Shown: positions 17,771-27,765 of the stretch, piece by piece
How positions within the stretch are numbered: the stretch's first letter is position 1
Layout: the number at the start of each line of letters is the position of its first letter
Assembly (NCBI GenBank): GCA_025358295.1
Contig: JANYJY010000044.1
Location: 1 to 63,535 of the forward strand
DNA from: Gammaproteobacteria bacterium
Lineage (GTDB): Bacteria > Pseudomonadota > Gammaproteobacteria > Steroidobacterales > Steroidobacteraceae
Direction of reading: 5' to 3'
DNA: 63,535 nucleotides
Position numbers and translations under genes: made by a program
The notes under the pieces: generated by a model
The model's database searches: none
What the model was told of the DNA's origin: nothing
What the model saw: the letters and a program-made list of their open reading frames with translations, nothing else

Positions 17771-19101
17771 AGCGACATCAAATTCGACATTGTGTGGCGG
17801 CGGGGTTGATTCTGGTGAGCAGCGCCGCGGCGGCCAATGTGGCAGACCACAGCAGCCGCGCGGCGGTTGCAGGCATCGACCTTGTGACCTACCGCACCGA
17901 TGTGAAACAGGTGGTGGTGATTCTGGGTTCGCTGCCGGCGGGCGACGCGATGGCCGAGACCGGCAATATCGCAATCCCGACGCTGGCGGGCATGATGCTC
18001 GATCGTGGGACCAAGGCTCTCGATAAATTTGCCATCACGGAGCAATTGGACAATGTCGGCGCCCAGATTGCCTTCAGCGTCGGCACGCAATCGTTGGAGA
18101 TTCGCGCCAAGTGCCTCAAGAAGGACATGCCGCTGGTGATCGGGCTGATTGCCGCGGAACTGCGCACGCCGGCTTTGCAGACCGCGGAGTTCAACAAGGC
18201 CAAGAAGCAGTTCATCGGCGCCCTGCAGGCGTCGGCGCAAAATACCGAGGCGCGTGCGCAGGAGGCATTCAGGCGTGCGATCTTCCCACCAGGCCATCCG
18301 AATCGGCCGCATACGGTGGATGAGTACGAAGCGGCTGCGCAGGCCGCGACTCTCGATGAGATTAAAGCCTTTTATGCGAAGTACTACGGCCCCGCGCACA
18401 TGACCCTCGTGGCGGTGGGCGACGTCACAGCTGCTGATACTCAGGCCGAAGTCGCCAAGGCCTTTTCCGGCTGGAGCGGCGGTCAGGACTATCTGCATCC
18501 CGCAACGCCGGCCGTGTTGGCGGCGGCAAACGCAGTATCCGTGCCTCTTGCCGACAAGCCCAGTGTCTCAGTGATCATCGGCCAGCCGACGGGGTTGCGT
18601 TATAAGGATCCCGATACTCTGGCGCTACGAGTGGGCACAGCGATTTTCGGCAGCGGCTTCACGGGCCGCTTGATGGGTACGGTGCGCGACAAGGAAGGAC
18701 TTACCTACAATATCGGCGCAGGCGTCTCCGAAGACAGCATCGTCGATGGAATCTGGGACATTTCGGCAAGCTTTGCTCCGGCACTTTTGGATAAGGGCAT
18801 CGCCTCGACGCGCCGCGAACTCGATCAATGGTGGCAGACGGGCGTCTCGGACCAGGAATTGACTGCTCGCAAACAGGGAATGATCGGCAGTTATTTGGTC
18901 GGGCTGTCGACTACCGCGGGTCTGGCGAACGCCATCCAGATCAACCTACAGCGTGGCTACGATGTGACCCGGCTGGACGAATATCCCAAGGCTGTCGATG
19001 CGCTGACGCGGGATCAGGTGAACGGCGCCATCAAGACTCACCTCAAGCCCAGCATCATGGTGTTGGTCAAGGCGGGGAGCGTGCCGCCGGCCGCCCACTA
19101 G
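17767..19101 (+). CDS. M16 family peptidase-like protein, non-catalytic partner
   Basis: The 444-residue protein has a short signal peptide and both M16 halves, but where the catalytic partner has HxxEH this one reads IAIPTLAGMMLDRGTKALDK, with no zinc ligands. The C-terminal half keeps the RxxY-type segment (FTGRLMGTVRDKEGLTYNIG). It is therefore expected to be the substrate-binding or structural subunit of a heterodimer with the preceding gene. The start is the GTG at 17767, overlapping the upstream stop (GTGA); an upstream open frame inside the first peptidase gene is not used. Confidence 0.9.
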   Translation: MKRHQIRHCVAAGLILVSSAAAANVADHSSRAAVAGIDLVTYRTDVKQVVVILGSLPAGDAMAETGNIAIPTLAGMMLDRGTKALDKFAITEQLDNVGAQIAFSVGTQSLEIRAKCLKKDMPLVIGLIAAELRTPALQTAEFNKAKKQFIGALQASAQNTEARAQEAFRRAIFPPGHPNRPHTVDEYEAAAQAATLDEIKAFYAKYYGPAHMTLVAVGDVTAADTQAEVAKAFSGWSGGQDYLHPATPAVLAAANAVSVPLADKPSVSVIIGQPTGLRYKDPDTLALRVGTAIFGSGFTGRLMGTVRDKEGLTYNIGAGVSEDSIVDGIWDISASFAPALLDKGIASTRRELDQWWQTGVSDQELTARKQGMIGSYLVGLSTTAGLANAIQINLQRGYDVTRLDEYPKAVDALTRDQVNGAIKTHLKPSIMVLVKAGSVPPAAH

Positions 19102-19144
19102 CGTTGGGTCGGATCGGGCTGCGCAAGCGGCGCTCCCGCCGGGC

Positions 19145-19651
19145 TTAAGTCTTGCCCAGATAGTCCTGCTTGCCGACCTCCAGTCCCGCCTGGCGCAGAA
19201 TGTCGTACGCCGTCGTGACATGGAAAAAGACGTTCGGCAGCACGTGGTGAAACAGGTAGGGTGCGCCCTGCATGGTCTTCGTGGAGGTCCGGGTCTGCCA
19301 GGTCATCGTACGGTCCTCGGATCCTTCAAACTGCGCGGGCTGCAGAGACTCAAGATACGCAACCGAGCCTCGCGTAGTTGCGATCCATTCGGCGAAGGTC
19401 CGCTGCTTTTGTTCGAGCACAGGCACTTCCACCCCCGCCAGGCGCGCCGCGCCGCTTTGCGCAATGTCATTGGCGATGTATATCTGAGTGCTCAAGGGCA
19501 GCATGTCGGGAAACAGCCGCGTATTGAGCAAGACCGCAGGATCGATCTTGCGCGCTTCGGCATAGGCAGCCGCCTTCTCCAAAATGGCGATCAGGCTGGT
19601 CAACGTACGGGTACAGGTCGGCACGGTGGCCGTATGCATAGTGAGTGACAT
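19145..19651 (-). CDS. DUF1993 family protein
   Basis: The 168-residue protein matches the DUF1993 family pattern as I know it: an N-terminal helix with LTSLIAILEKAAAYAEARK, the segment LNTRLFPDMLPLSTQIYIA, and a C-terminal FHHVLPNVFFHVTTAYDILR with conserved histidines. The fold is expected to be a DinB-like four-helix bundle. No function is known. It follows acnA with three bases between on the same strand, so it is probably the last gene of the mnmA-acnA transcript. Confidence 0.88.
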   Translation of the reverse strand: MSLTMHTATVPTCTRTLTSLIAILEKAAAYAEARKIDPAVLLNTRLFPDMLPLSTQIYIANDIAQSGAARLAGVEVPVLEQKQRTFAEWIATTRGSVAYLESLQPAQFEGSEDRTMTWQTRTSTKTMQGAPYLFHHVLPNVFFHVTTAYDILRQAGLEVGKQDYLGKT

Positions 19652-19654
19652 GAG

Positions 19655-22345
19655 TTAGGCCGCCTTGCTTGCTGTGGCGAGTTGCCGCAATACGTATTGC
19701 AGTATCCCGCCGTGTTGGTAGTAGTCGAGTTCTTTCGGCGTGTCGATACGCAGGCGCGCTTCGAATTCCGTGATCTTCCCGTCATCCGACTTGGCGACGA
19801 CCGTGACGATCTTGGCCGCGCCCCGATTCAATCCGACGATTTCAAAAGATTCCTTGCCGGTGAGGCCGAGGCTTTGCGCGCTCTGACCGTCATTGTATTG
19901 CAGCGGCAGCACACCCATGCCGATGAGGTTGGAGCGATGAATACGTTCGAAGCTCTCGGCAATCACCGCCTTGACGCCCAGCAGCATGGTGCCCTTGGCT
20001 GCCCAGTCGCGCGAGCTGCCGGTGCCGTATTCCTTACCCGCCAGGATCACGAGTCCCGTTCCCGCCGCCTTGTACCTGACCGACGCGTCGAAGATGGACA
20101 GCTGCTCGCCGCTGGGGATGTGCAGAGTCACGCCCCCTTCCGTGCCCGGCAGCAGCAAGTTACGCAAGCGAATATTGGCAAAGGTGCCGCGCATCATCAC
20201 TTCGTGATTGCCGCGGCGCGCGCCATAAGAATTGAAATCCACCGCCTGCACGCCCAGCGAAATCAGGTATTTTGCGGCAGGACTGGATTTGGAAATGTTG
20301 CCGGCCGGAGAGATGTGATCGGTGGTCACCGAATCGCCGAGCATGGCCAGAACACGCGCTCCCTTGATATCAGCTACCGGCGTCGGCGTCATGCTCATGC
20401 CGTCGAAGTAGGGCGGATTCTTCACATAGGTCGACTTGTCGTCCCAGGCGTAGATCTTACCCGCCGGTGTTTTGAGGGCGCTCCAGTTGGCATCGCCGGT
20501 GAACACGTTGGCGTAGCCTTTCTTGAACATGTTCGAGTCCACGGACGCGGCCACCGCGGCCGCCACATCTTGCGAACTAGGCCAGATGTCCTTCAGGTAG
20601 ACCGGCTTGCCGTCCTTGCCCTGTCCAAGCGCCTCGGTGGTGATATCGATGTCCAAACTTCCCGCCAGCGCATAGGCGACGACCAGGGGTGGTGAGGCGA
20701 GGAAATTCATTTTGATTTCAGGGTGAACGCGACCCTCGAAATTGCGATTGCCGGACAGCACCGAGCAGGCGACCACGTCGCCCGCCCTGACCGCCTCTGA
20801 GATTTCCGGCTTCAAGGGCCCGGAGTTGCCGATGCACGTGGTGCAGCCGTAGCCAACAGTGTAGAAGCCAAGCGCCTCTAGTTCCATCAGCAAGCCGGCT
20901 TTTTGCAAGTAGTCGGTCACTACGCGCGAGCCCGGCGCCAGCGAGGTTTTGACCCAGGGCTTGGACGTAAGTCCGCGCGCGCGCGCATTGCGCGCCAATA
21001 GTCCCGCCGCCACCAGCACCGCGGGGTTCGAGGTGTTGGTACAGCTGGTGATGGCCGCAATCAACACCGCGCCGTCGCGCACCGGGAAACTCTCACCGGC
21101 GACGGTGGCGTGGCCGATGCCGGTGGCCTGCGGATTTTTCTGTTCGCGCTCTTCCGCCATTTTCTTCACGCTGTTTTCGTAGATGCTCTTGGCCTTGTGC
21201 AGCGGCACCCGGTCCTGCGGCCGCTTTGGGCCGGCGAGCGAGGGCTCGACGGTCGACAGGTCGAGTTCCACGATGCTGGTGTAGTCGGCTGCCGGCGCGC
21301 CGTTGACGCGCCAGAGTCCCTGCGCCTTGGCGTAGGCTTCGACCAGCGCAATCTGGTCAGGCGCTCTACCCGTGAGTTCCAAGTAGCGGATCGTTTCCTC
21401 ATCGATGGGGAAGATCGCGCAGGTGGAACCAAATTCCGGCGACATATTGGCAATGGTGGCGCGGTCGGCGAGAGGCAGGCCCTTGAGACCGTCGCCGAAG
21501 AATTCCACGAATTTATCAACGACGCCGTGCTTGCGCAGCATTTCCGTGACGGTTAACACCAGATCCGTGGCCGTGGTGCCTGCGGGCAAGCTGCCGACCA
21601 ACTTGAATCCGATCACTTGGGGAATCAGCATGGTCACCGGCTGTCCCAGCATCGCGGCCTCTGCCTCGATTCCGCCCACGCCCCAGCCGAGCACGCCGAG
21701 ACCGTTGACCATGGTGGTGTGAGAATCAGTGCCCACCAAGGTGTCGGGATAGGCGATTTTCTTGTCGCCGCCGTCGGAGAAGATCACCCGCGCCAGGCGT
21801 TCTATGTTGACTTGATGAACGATTCCCGTGTTCGGCGGCACGACTTTGAAGTTGCTGAATGCCGTTTGGCCCCAGCGCAAAAACATGTAGCGTTCGCCGT
21901 TGCGAGTGAATTCGATTTCATTGTTGTGCTTGAGCGAGTCGGCTGTGCCGTATTCGTCCACTTGTACGGAGTGGTCGATGACCAACTCGGCGGGCGCCAA
22001 TGGATTGACGCGTTGCGGGTCCCCTCCGAGCTTGACGATGGCTTCGCGCATGGCCGCCAAATCGACGATGCAGGGAACCCCGGTGAAGTCCTGCATGATG
22101 ACTCGCGCGGGTGTGAATGCGATTTCATGGCTGGGTGCGGCCTTCGAGTCCCATTTCAGCAGAGCGTCGATATCGCTCTTCGTGACATTGACGCCGTCTT
22201 CGAAACGCAGGAGGTTTTCCAGAAGGATCTTCAGGGAAAACGGCAGGCGGTCTACGTTGAGCGACTTGAGCGCGTTGAGACTGAGAATTTCGTATTGCTC
22301 TGCGCCCACCTTGAGTGCCGTTCTTGCCTTGAAGCTATCCGTCAT
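19655..22345 (-). CDS. acnA: Aconitate hydratase A
   Basis: The product (896 residues) is the AcnA/IRP-type aconitase that interconverts citrate and isocitrate through a [4Fe-4S] cluster. Cluster cysteines are seen in [10 protein letters not shown] and [12 protein letters not shown]. Other conserved stretches are [32 protein letters not shown] and [14 protein letters not shown] in the swivel domain. The length is typical. The ATG overlaps the mnmA stop by four bases (ATGA), which is an unusual partnership between a TCA enzyme and a tRNA-modifying enzyme. Fumarase is encoded nearby at 25713 on the other strand. Confidence 0.97.
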   Translation of the reverse strand: MTDSFKARTALKVGAEQYEILSLNALKSLNVDRLPFSLKILLENLLRFEDGVNVTKSDIDALLKWDSKAAPSHEIAFTPARVIMQDFTGVPCIVDLAAMREAIVKLGGDPQRVNPLAPAELVIDHSVQVDEYGTADSLKHNNEIEFTRNGERYMFLRWGQTAFSNFKVVPPNTGIVHQVNIERLARVIFSDGGDKKIAYPDTLVGTDSHTTMVNGLGVLGWGVGGIEAEAAMLGQPVTMLIPQVIGFKLVGSLPAGTTATDLVLTVTEMLRKHGVVDKFVEFFGDGLKGLPLADRATIANMSPEFGSTCAIFPIDEETIRYLELTGRAPDQIALVEAYAKAQGLWRVNGAPAADYTSIVELDLSTVEPSLAGPKRPQDRVPLHKAKSIYENSVKKMAEEREQKNPQATGIGHATVAGESFPVRDGAVLIAAITSCTNTSNPAVLVAAGLLARNARARGLTSKPWVKTSLAPGSRVVTDYLQKAGLLMELEALGFYTVGYGCTTCIGNSGPLKPEISEAVRAGDVVACSVLSGNRNFEGRVHPEIKMNFLASPPLVVAYALAGSLDIDITTEALGQGKDGKPVYLKDIWPSSQDVAAAVAASVDSNMFKKGYANVFTGDANWSALKTPAGKIYAWDDKSTYVKNPPYFDGMSMTPTPVADIKGARVLAMLGDSVTTDHISPAGNISKSSPAAKYLISLGVQAVDFNSYGARRGNHEVMMRGTFANIRLRNLLLPGTEGGVTLHIPSGEQLSIFDASVRYKAAGTGLVILAGKEYGTGSSRDWAAKGTMLLGVKAVIAESFERIHRSNLIGMGVLPLQYNDGQSAQSLGLTGKESFEIVGLNRGAAKIVTVVAKSDDGKITEFEARLRIDTPKELDYYQHGGILQYVLRQLATASKAA

Positions 22346-23529
22346 GACCCCTCCATCGTAAAAAGAGAATTATAAGTGATTCCGCCGGCTGCGGGCGCCA
22401 TGCTGGAATTGAATCGTTGGGCAATCACGCCGCCGCCCAGGCAGCGTGCACCACTGTAGAACACGGCATACTGCCCGGGAGTGACCGCGCGGGCCGGTTG
22501 GCGCAGGCTGACGCGCCAGACGGAACCTTCCGCGGTGGTTTCGGCAGCGCACCGGCGCAGCGTGCACTCAAGATCGTTCTGCCGGTAGCGGGTCTTGACA
22601 GAGCACTCGATCGGCTGAACCGCCGCGTCGGCGTCGCTCAACCAGTGCATGTGTTGGACATCGAATGCATCGGACAGCAGCAGGGGATGATCCTGGTCTT
22701 GCACGACGATGAGGGCATTGCGGGCCGTGTCCTTGGCCGCCACGTACCAGGGTGCGGCGGCAGTTCCCGCTCGACCACCGATGCCGAGGCCCGAGCGCTG
22801 ACCGAGAGTGTACAGCGCCAGCCCCCGATGCTCCCCAACCACCTCGCCGGCATTGTTTTCTATGGGTCCGGGTGCGGTGCGAAGATAGCGGCTCAGGAAT
22901 TCTTGAAAGGGTCTCTCGCCAATAAAGCATATGCCGGTGCTGTCCGGCTTGTCGTATACCGGCAAGCCCGCCGCATGCGCGAGTTTGCGGACCTCGGATT
23001 TACGCAGTTCTCCCAGCGGGAAAAGTGTTTTGGCAAGCGCCGCTGTGGCGACTCCGTGCAGAAAGTAACTCTGATCCTTGGCAGTGTCCGCCGCCTTCAA
23101 CAGCTGCGTGCCCGTCGGAGTGTGCCGCAGGCGAGCATAGTGGCCGGTCGCAATCCAGGAAGCGCCCAGGCGGTGCAGGTAGTCCAGGCATACGCCAAAC
23201 TTGATTTCGCGATTGCAGAGCACGTCTGGGTTTGGGGTTCGACCGGCGGCGTATTCACGCAGAAAATGCGCGAAGACTCGTTCTCGATACTGCTCGGCAA
23301 AACTCACGCGATGCAGAGCCAGTCCTAAGGTTTCGCAGACTCGGCGGGCATCCTGAAAATCGGCGGCGGTGGTGCAGTAGGCGTCGTCATCGTCCTCCCA
23401 GTTGGACATGAACAGTCCCTGAACGGCATAGCCGGCGCGCTGCAACAGGAGTGCGGCCACGGCCGAATCGACGCCGCCGGACATTCCGACGACCACCGTG
23501 CCTGCTGATTCGGGGGGAGGGCCCTGCAT
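22342..23529 (-). CDS. mnmA: tRNA-specific 2-thiouridylase
   Basis: The 395-residue product installs sulfur at uridine 34 of the Lys, Glu and Gln tRNAs. It has the ATP-pyrophosphatase loop [14 protein letters not shown] (about residues 15-28), the catalytic cysteine in [13 protein letters not shown] and the second cysteine in [13 protein letters not shown]. The C-terminal domain ends with [19 protein letters not shown] and then an extra tail of about 25 residues that runs into the acnA start. A perfect TATAAT lies just six bases upstream of the ATG, so either the mRNA is leaderless or a start a few codons downstream is used. Confidence 0.95.
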   Translation of the reverse strand: MQGPPPESAGTVVVGMSGGVDSAVAALLLQRAGYAVQGLFMSNWEDDDDAYCTTAADFQDARRVCETLGLALHRVSFAEQYRERVFAHFLREYAAGRTPNPDVLCNREIKFGVCLDYLHRLGASWIATGHYARLRHTPTGTQLLKAADTAKDQSYFLHGVATAALAKTLFPLGELRKSEVRKLAHAAGLPVYDKPDSTGICFIGERPFQEFLSRYLRTAPGPIENNAGEVVGEHRGLALYTLGQRSGLGIGGRAGTAAAPWYVAAKDTARNALIVVQDQDHPLLLSDAFDVQHMHWLSDADAAVQPIECSVKTRYRQNDLECTLRRCAAETTAEGSVWRVSLRQPARAVTPGQYAVFYSGARCLGGGVIAQRFNSSMAPAAGGITYNSLFTMEGS

Positions 23530-23535
23530 CCCCCC

Positions 23536-23541
23536 ATTATA
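23536..23541 (-). promoter_or_regulatory. Consensus -10 box immediately upstream of mnmA
   Basis: On the minus strand the sequence reads TATAAT followed by six G residues and then the mnmA ATG. No good -35 box is seen at 16-18 bases. With a normal -10 to start distance, transcription would begin at or next to the A of the ATG, giving a leaderless message. It could also be a chance match. Confidence 0.45.
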
Positions 23542-23568
23542 GCGGGGCGCGGATGCCGGAACCGACAG

Positions 23569-24126
23569 CTACATGAGCATTTGTCGCATTTGCGATTCTT
23601 GCATGCTCGTCTGCCAAACCTCATCGAAAAAATTCAAGTAGCGGCGCACCACCGCGGGATCGTTCAAATCGGAAATGCCGTCCCAGCGGTCCGCCTGCAA
23701 TCGGTAGACCAGTGCCTTGTCGTCCGCGATGATGAATGCGCCGGCGCTGGCCGGATATTCGGGGCTCATCGCGCGCATATCGATGCAGCTGGTCAGGCGG
23801 CGCGCCAGTGAAAGAAATCGGTTGTTGTCCACCATGGCGCGCGACGGATCGGCTAGCAAAACGCGCACCTTGGCATAGGAACGCGCCAATACCAGCCGCT
23901 TGATGGCCTCGAGAAAGGGTTCCTCGCCGTAAATCAGCGGTTCCAAATCCTGAGTGAAAATCGACAGCAACCGCTGGGCGGATTTGGCTACTTTGAGGCT
24001 GGCTTCGCGCACCTCGGGCATGGTGGTGAGGATGGTGCGGGTACCCGAACCCGAGGGCTGGTCGCCGCCAGCCACCGGCGCTCGCTCCGTCATCGGTTTC
24101 GTTCGTTCTTCCTTGTTGCCCGTCAT
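23569..24126 (-). CDS. Hypothetical protein of unknown function
   Basis: The 185-residue protein has a disordered, charged first 30 residues and then a compact alpha/beta domain. Segments such as IFTQDLEPLIYGEEPFLEAIKR, YAKVRVLLADPSRAMVD and RLTSCIDMRAMSPEY resemble the domain found at the end of some gammaproteobacterial GNAT acetyltransferases (DUF7931-like), with a phospholipase-D-like look but no HKD motif. This assignment is from memory and is tentative. It lies between purB and mnmA on the same strand, 39 bases before mnmA; synteny with mnmA may suggest a housekeeping role. Confidence 0.6.
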   Translation of the reverse strand: MTGNKEERTKPMTERAPVAGGDQPSGSGTRTILTTMPEVREASLKVAKSAQRLLSIFTQDLEPLIYGEEPFLEAIKRLVLARSYAKVRVLLADPSRAMVDNNRFLSLARRLTSCIDMRAMSPEYPASAGAFIIADDKALVYRLQADRWDGISDLNDPAVVRRYLNFFDEVWQTSMQESQMRQMLM

Positions 24127-24258
24127 AATCTAAGCCTCAATGGGAGGTATACGGGCGCATTTCCCGACCTCGCGTACTTTGAGGAATAGTACCGTTTGCC
24201 CAGCAAGGGCCCGTGCTAACTGCGTCACGTTTCGGACGCCCGGCAAGCAAAGGTTAGG

Positions 24259-25635
24259 CTAAGACCGCAACGGGCGTTTCGCAAGGGTCGCCGCCAAACC
24301 CACATAATCCCTGGGTTCCAGGCGCAGCAGGCGATCCTTCTCGGCCTGCGGCAAATCCAGCGACGCGATGAATTCCCGCATGGCGGCCTTGTCGATCGGG
24401 CGGCCCCGGGTAAACGATTTCAATTGGTCATATGCCCCAGGGATCCCGTGGGTCCGCATAACGGTTTGCACCGCTTCGCCCAACACCTCCCAGGCGCCTT
24501 GCAGATCCTCCGCCACCCGCGCCTCGTCGAGCTCTATTTTGCCGAGACCGGCGGCCAAGGAGCCGTAGCTCAACATGGCGTGGCCGAGCGCCACGCCCAA
24601 ATTGCGCAGCACCGTCGAGTCCGTCAAGTCGCGCTGCAAGCGCGAAACCGGCAGTTTATCGGCGAAGTGTCCGAGCAAGACATTGGCCAATCCGAGGTTG
24701 CCTTCGGCATTCTCGAAGTCGATGGGGTTCACCTTGTGCGGCATGGTGGAGGAGCCGACCTCGCCGTCGACCGCGCGCTGTTTGAAATACCCCACCGAGA
24801 TGTAACTCCACATGTCGCGCGCCAAATCGAAAAGTACGGTGTTGGCCCGCATCAGCGCGTGGCAATACTCGGCAATCCAGTCGTGCGGCTCGATTTGGGT
24901 CGTGTGGGCGTTGGAGGCCAACCCGAGAGATTCGACGAAGCCTCGGCTGAACTCGAGCCAATCGACTTGCGGCAACGCCGCGACATGCGCATTGAAATTG
25001 CCCACTGCGCCGTTCATTTTGCCGAGAATGACCACGCGCTCGATGCCGGCGCGTTGGGATCGAAGCCGTGCGGCGACATTCGCGAGTTCCTTGCCCACCG
25101 TGGTGGGCGTGGCCGTCTGGCCGTGAGTGCGCGCCAACATCGGCGTCGCGGCATGACGTTCGGCCAGAGACTCGAGCAGTTTTCCCAGGGTATCCAGCAT
25201 GGGCAGGAGCAAGTTCGCGCGCGCCGCTTTCAGCATCAGTGCATAGGCGAGGTTATTGATATCCTCTGAAGTGCAGCCGAAATGCACCCACTCCAGATCG
25301 GCAACGCTCGCCCCGCGCGCCTTGAGTTCGCCGCGCAGCCAGATCTCCACGGCCTTCACATCATGATTGGTGCGCGCTTCTATTTGTTTGATGGCAGGCA
25401 CGTCGGCGCCGCTCGGGTCCTTCGACAGCGCGCTCAACAAGTCGTGCGCCGCGCGCGGCAGCTTGGCGAGCGCGGCGGCGGCCGGACCTTGGGCGAGCGC
25501 CAGCAACCAGGCGCATTCCACCCGCACCCGTTCACGCATCAGGCCCGCTTCACTGAATACATAGCGGACCGCTGCGAGTTTACCGGCGTAGCGGCCGTCG
25601 AGGGGTGAGAGCGCGTCGATAGGAGAGGTTGCCAT
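24259..25635 (-). CDS. purB: Adenylosuccinate lyase
   Basis: The product (458 residues) is the fumarase/aspartase-superfamily enzyme that releases fumarate from adenylosuccinate and from SAICAR in purine synthesis. It has the family signature SSTMPHKVNPIDFENAEGN, the upstream segment HFGCTSEDINNLAYALM and the active-site histidine region RTHGQTATPTTVGKE. Length and order match E. coli PurB (456). It is divergent from fumC, another member of the same superfamily, across 77 bases that must hold both promoters. In many gammaproteobacteria purB follows mnmA and a small gene; here mnmA also lies close by. Confidence 0.97.
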   Translation of the reverse strand: MATSPIDALSPLDGRYAGKLAAVRYVFSEAGLMRERVRVECAWLLALAQGPAAAALAKLPRAAHDLLSALSKDPSGADVPAIKQIEARTNHDVKAVEIWLRGELKARGASVADLEWVHFGCTSEDINNLAYALMLKAARANLLLPMLDTLGKLLESLAERHAATPMLARTHGQTATPTTVGKELANVAARLRSQRAGIERVVILGKMNGAVGNFNAHVAALPQVDWLEFSRGFVESLGLASNAHTTQIEPHDWIAEYCHALMRANTVLFDLARDMWSYISVGYFKQRAVDGEVGSSTMPHKVNPIDFENAEGNLGLANVLLGHFADKLPVSRLQRDLTDSTVLRNLGVALGHAMLSYGSLAAGLGKIELDEARVAEDLQGAWEVLGEAVQTVMRTHGIPGAYDQLKSFTRGRPIDKAAMREFIASLDLPQAEKDRLLRLEPRDYVGLAATLAKRPLRS

Positions 25636-25712
25636 CGGGGGTTAATGCCGCATTAAGTGTAGAATCTCGCAATATTACCGTAAACGACCCGGAACCAGCG
25701 GAGTAAGGCGCG

Positions 25713-27113
25713 ATGACAGCAACCACTCGCGTCGAGCATGACAGTATGGGCGCGCTCGACGTGCCGGCAAACGCGCTTTGGGGCGCTCAAACCCAGCGCG
25801 CCGTGCAGAACTTTCCGGCCACGGGACTGCGCATGCCGCGGGCCTTCATCCGGGCGCTGGGGCTCATCAAGCATGCGGCGGCCGGGGCCAACCGAGAAAT
25901 CGGCGATCTGCCGCGCGATCTGTCGGCGGCGATTCAAGCCGCGGCGCTCGACGTTGCCGCAGGCCGCCATGACGAGCAATTTCCCGTCGATGTTTTTCAG
26001 ACGGGGTCGGGCACCAGCAGCAACATGAATGCCAATGAGGTGATTGCCGCGCTCGCGGCACGATCGCTGTCCGTTGCCGTGCACCCGAACGATCATGTGA
26101 ACATGAGTCAGAGCAGCAACGATGTGGTGCCCACGGCGATTCATGTCGCCGCGGCGCTGCTGCTCAAAGAGACGCTGCTGCCGGCGCTTGAGCACCTGCA
26201 AGCTGTCTTGGGTCGCAGGGCGGCCGAGTTCGCGGACGTGGTGAAGACCGGTCGCACTCATCTGATGGATGCGGTGCCCATCACGCTGGCGCAGGAATTG
26301 ACCGGCTGGCAGTGCCAGATCAGTCGCGCCGCTGCAAGGCTGCAATCGGTCGGGCCGCGCCTGCACCAGCTTGCGCAGGGCGGCACGGCCGTCGGTACCG
26401 GCATCAACGCAAGGCCGGAATTCGCCGCGGCATTCGCGCGCGTGCTGTCGGCTCAAACCGGCGTTGCGTTTCGGCCCAGCGATAACTATTTCGAAGCGCT
26501 TTCGAGCCAGGACACGGCTCTGGAACTGTCCGGTCAGCTTAAGGTCCTGGCCGCGGGCTTGATGAAAATATCCAATGACCTACGCTGGATGAACAGCGGC
26601 CCATTGGCCGGCCTGGGTGAGATTGCCCTGCCTGCGTTGCAGCCCGGCAGCAGCATCATGCCGGGCAAAGTGAATCCCGTGGTGCCGGAATCGGTGGCCA
26701 TGATCGCCGCGCAAGTGATGGGTAACGATGTGACGATTGCAATCGCCGCCGCATCGGGAAATTTTCAGCTCAATGTCATGCTGCCGGTGATCGCCTATGA
26801 CCTGATCCAGAGCCTGGAATTGCTCTCGATCGGCAGCCTCAATCTGGCCGACCACGCGCTGGCCGGGTTCACCGTGAACAGAGACAAGCTGGAGGAGGCG
26901 CTGGCGCACAATCCCATCCTGGTCACGGCGCTGAACCCAGTCATCGGTTATGAGAAGGGCGCGGCCATCGCCAAGAAAGCCTACGCCGAAGGCCGGCCGA
27001 TCCTGGATGTGGCGGGGCAAATGACCGACTTGAGCATCGATGACTTGCGTCGGCTGCTCGATCCCAAGACACTGACCGAAGGCGGCATCCATGGCGCCGG
27101 TTCAAGCAGCTAG
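25713..27113 (+). CDS. fumC: Fumarate hydratase, class II
   Basis: The 466-residue product is the iron-independent, oxygen-stable fumarase. The superfamily signature is GSSIMPGKVNPVVPE, and other sites are TGSGTSSNMNANEVIA, HPNDHVNMSQSSNDVVPTA and KTGRTHLMDAVPITLAQE. The length is usual for FumC. The ATG follows a GGAGTAAGG ribosome site. It is divergent from purB and is followed within five bases by nudL, so a fumC-nudL-mazG-hrpA transcript is plausible. Confidence 0.97.
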   Translation: MTATTRVEHDSMGALDVPANALWGAQTQRAVQNFPATGLRMPRAFIRALGLIKHAAAGANREIGDLPRDLSAAIQAAALDVAAGRHDEQFPVDVFQTGSGTSSNMNANEVIAALAARSLSVAVHPNDHVNMSQSSNDVVPTAIHVAAALLLKETLLPALEHLQAVLGRRAAEFADVVKTGRTHLMDAVPITLAQELTGWQCQISRAAARLQSVGPRLHQLAQGGTAVGTGINARPEFAAAFARVLSAQTGVAFRPSDNYFEALSSQDTALELSGQLKVLAAGLMKISNDLRWMNSGPLAGLGEIALPALQPGSSIMPGKVNPVVPESVAMIAAQVMGNDVTIAIAAASGNFQLNVMLPVIAYDLIQSLELLSIGSLNLADHALAGFTVNRDKLEEALAHNPILVTALNPVIGYEKGAAIAKKAYAEGRPILDVAGQMTDLSIDDLRRLLDPKTLTEGGIHGAGSSS

Positions 27114-27117
27114 TTCG

Positions 27118-27765
27118 ATGGATCCTCTGTACTCGAAAGCACATATCCGCGCCTCTCTCGATCCACGACCCTCGTCGCCCGAGCAGGACTTGCAATGGCT
27201 GGCCGGCGCGTCTGCCGAGGTCTTGTTGCAGGTGCGCGCCGCGCTGCCGGAATCACGGGTGCCGGCGGCAGTGCTCGTTCCCTTGGTGGAGCGCGAGACG
27301 GGACTGACGGTGCTGCTCACCCAGCGCGCCCAAACGCTCAGAGATCACGCCGGCCAAATCAGTTTTCCCGGCGGGCGGATCGAGCCCGACGACCACGATG
27401 CTTGGTATGCAGCGCTGCGCGAGGCGCACGAAGAAATCGGCCTGCTACCGAGTTTCGTGGAATTCGCGGGTTACCTGCCCGATCACCATGTGATCACGGG
27501 CTTTCGAGTGACGCCGGTAGTCGGCTTCGTGAGTCCCGACTACCAGCTGCGGATCGCGGAGGCAGAAGTCCACGATGTATTCGAAGTACCGTTGGACTTC
27601 ATACTGGATGCCACCAATCACAAATCCCGCCAGCGTCAGGTGGCGGGCTTGACCATTGATGTGCACGACATTCCCTATGGCGATCGCAATATCTGGGGCG
27701 CCACCGCCGGCATGCTCATGACCCTGCGCCGTATGCTGCAAACGCGCGGTGGCCAGTCACGATGA
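27118..27765 (+). CDS. nudL: NUDIX hydrolase, CoA pyrophosphatase type (NudL-like)
   Basis: The 215-residue product has a NUDIX box, GGRIEPDD followed by the helix ALREAHEEIGL, matching the GX5EX7REUXEEXGU pattern. The upstream LLTQRAQTLRDHAGQISFPG and downstream FRVTPVVGFV segments mark the coenzyme A diphosphatase subgroup, which cleaves CoA to phosphopantetheine and 3',5'-ADP. An alternative ATG at 27091 lies inside the end of fumC and has a GAAGG upstream, so the start is not certain. The stop overlaps mazG by ATGA, pairing two nucleotide-pool hydrolases. Confidence 0.88.
   Translation: MDPLYSKAHIRASLDPRPSSPEQDLQWLAGASAEVLLQVRAALPESRVPAAVLVPLVERETGLTVLLTQRAQTLRDHAGQISFPGGRIEPDDHDAWYAALREAHEEIGLLPSFVEFAGYLPDHHVITGFRVTPVVGFVSPDYQLRIAEAEVHDVFEVPLDFILDATNHKSRQRQVAGLTIDVHDIPYGDRNIWGATAGMLMTLRRMLQTRGGQSR

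Noticed and set aside
16529-17974. Long minus-strand open frame (481 codons) opposite the M16 genes
   Set aside because: It is Arg/His-rich without a family; the plus strand encodes M16 peptidases with signal peptides.
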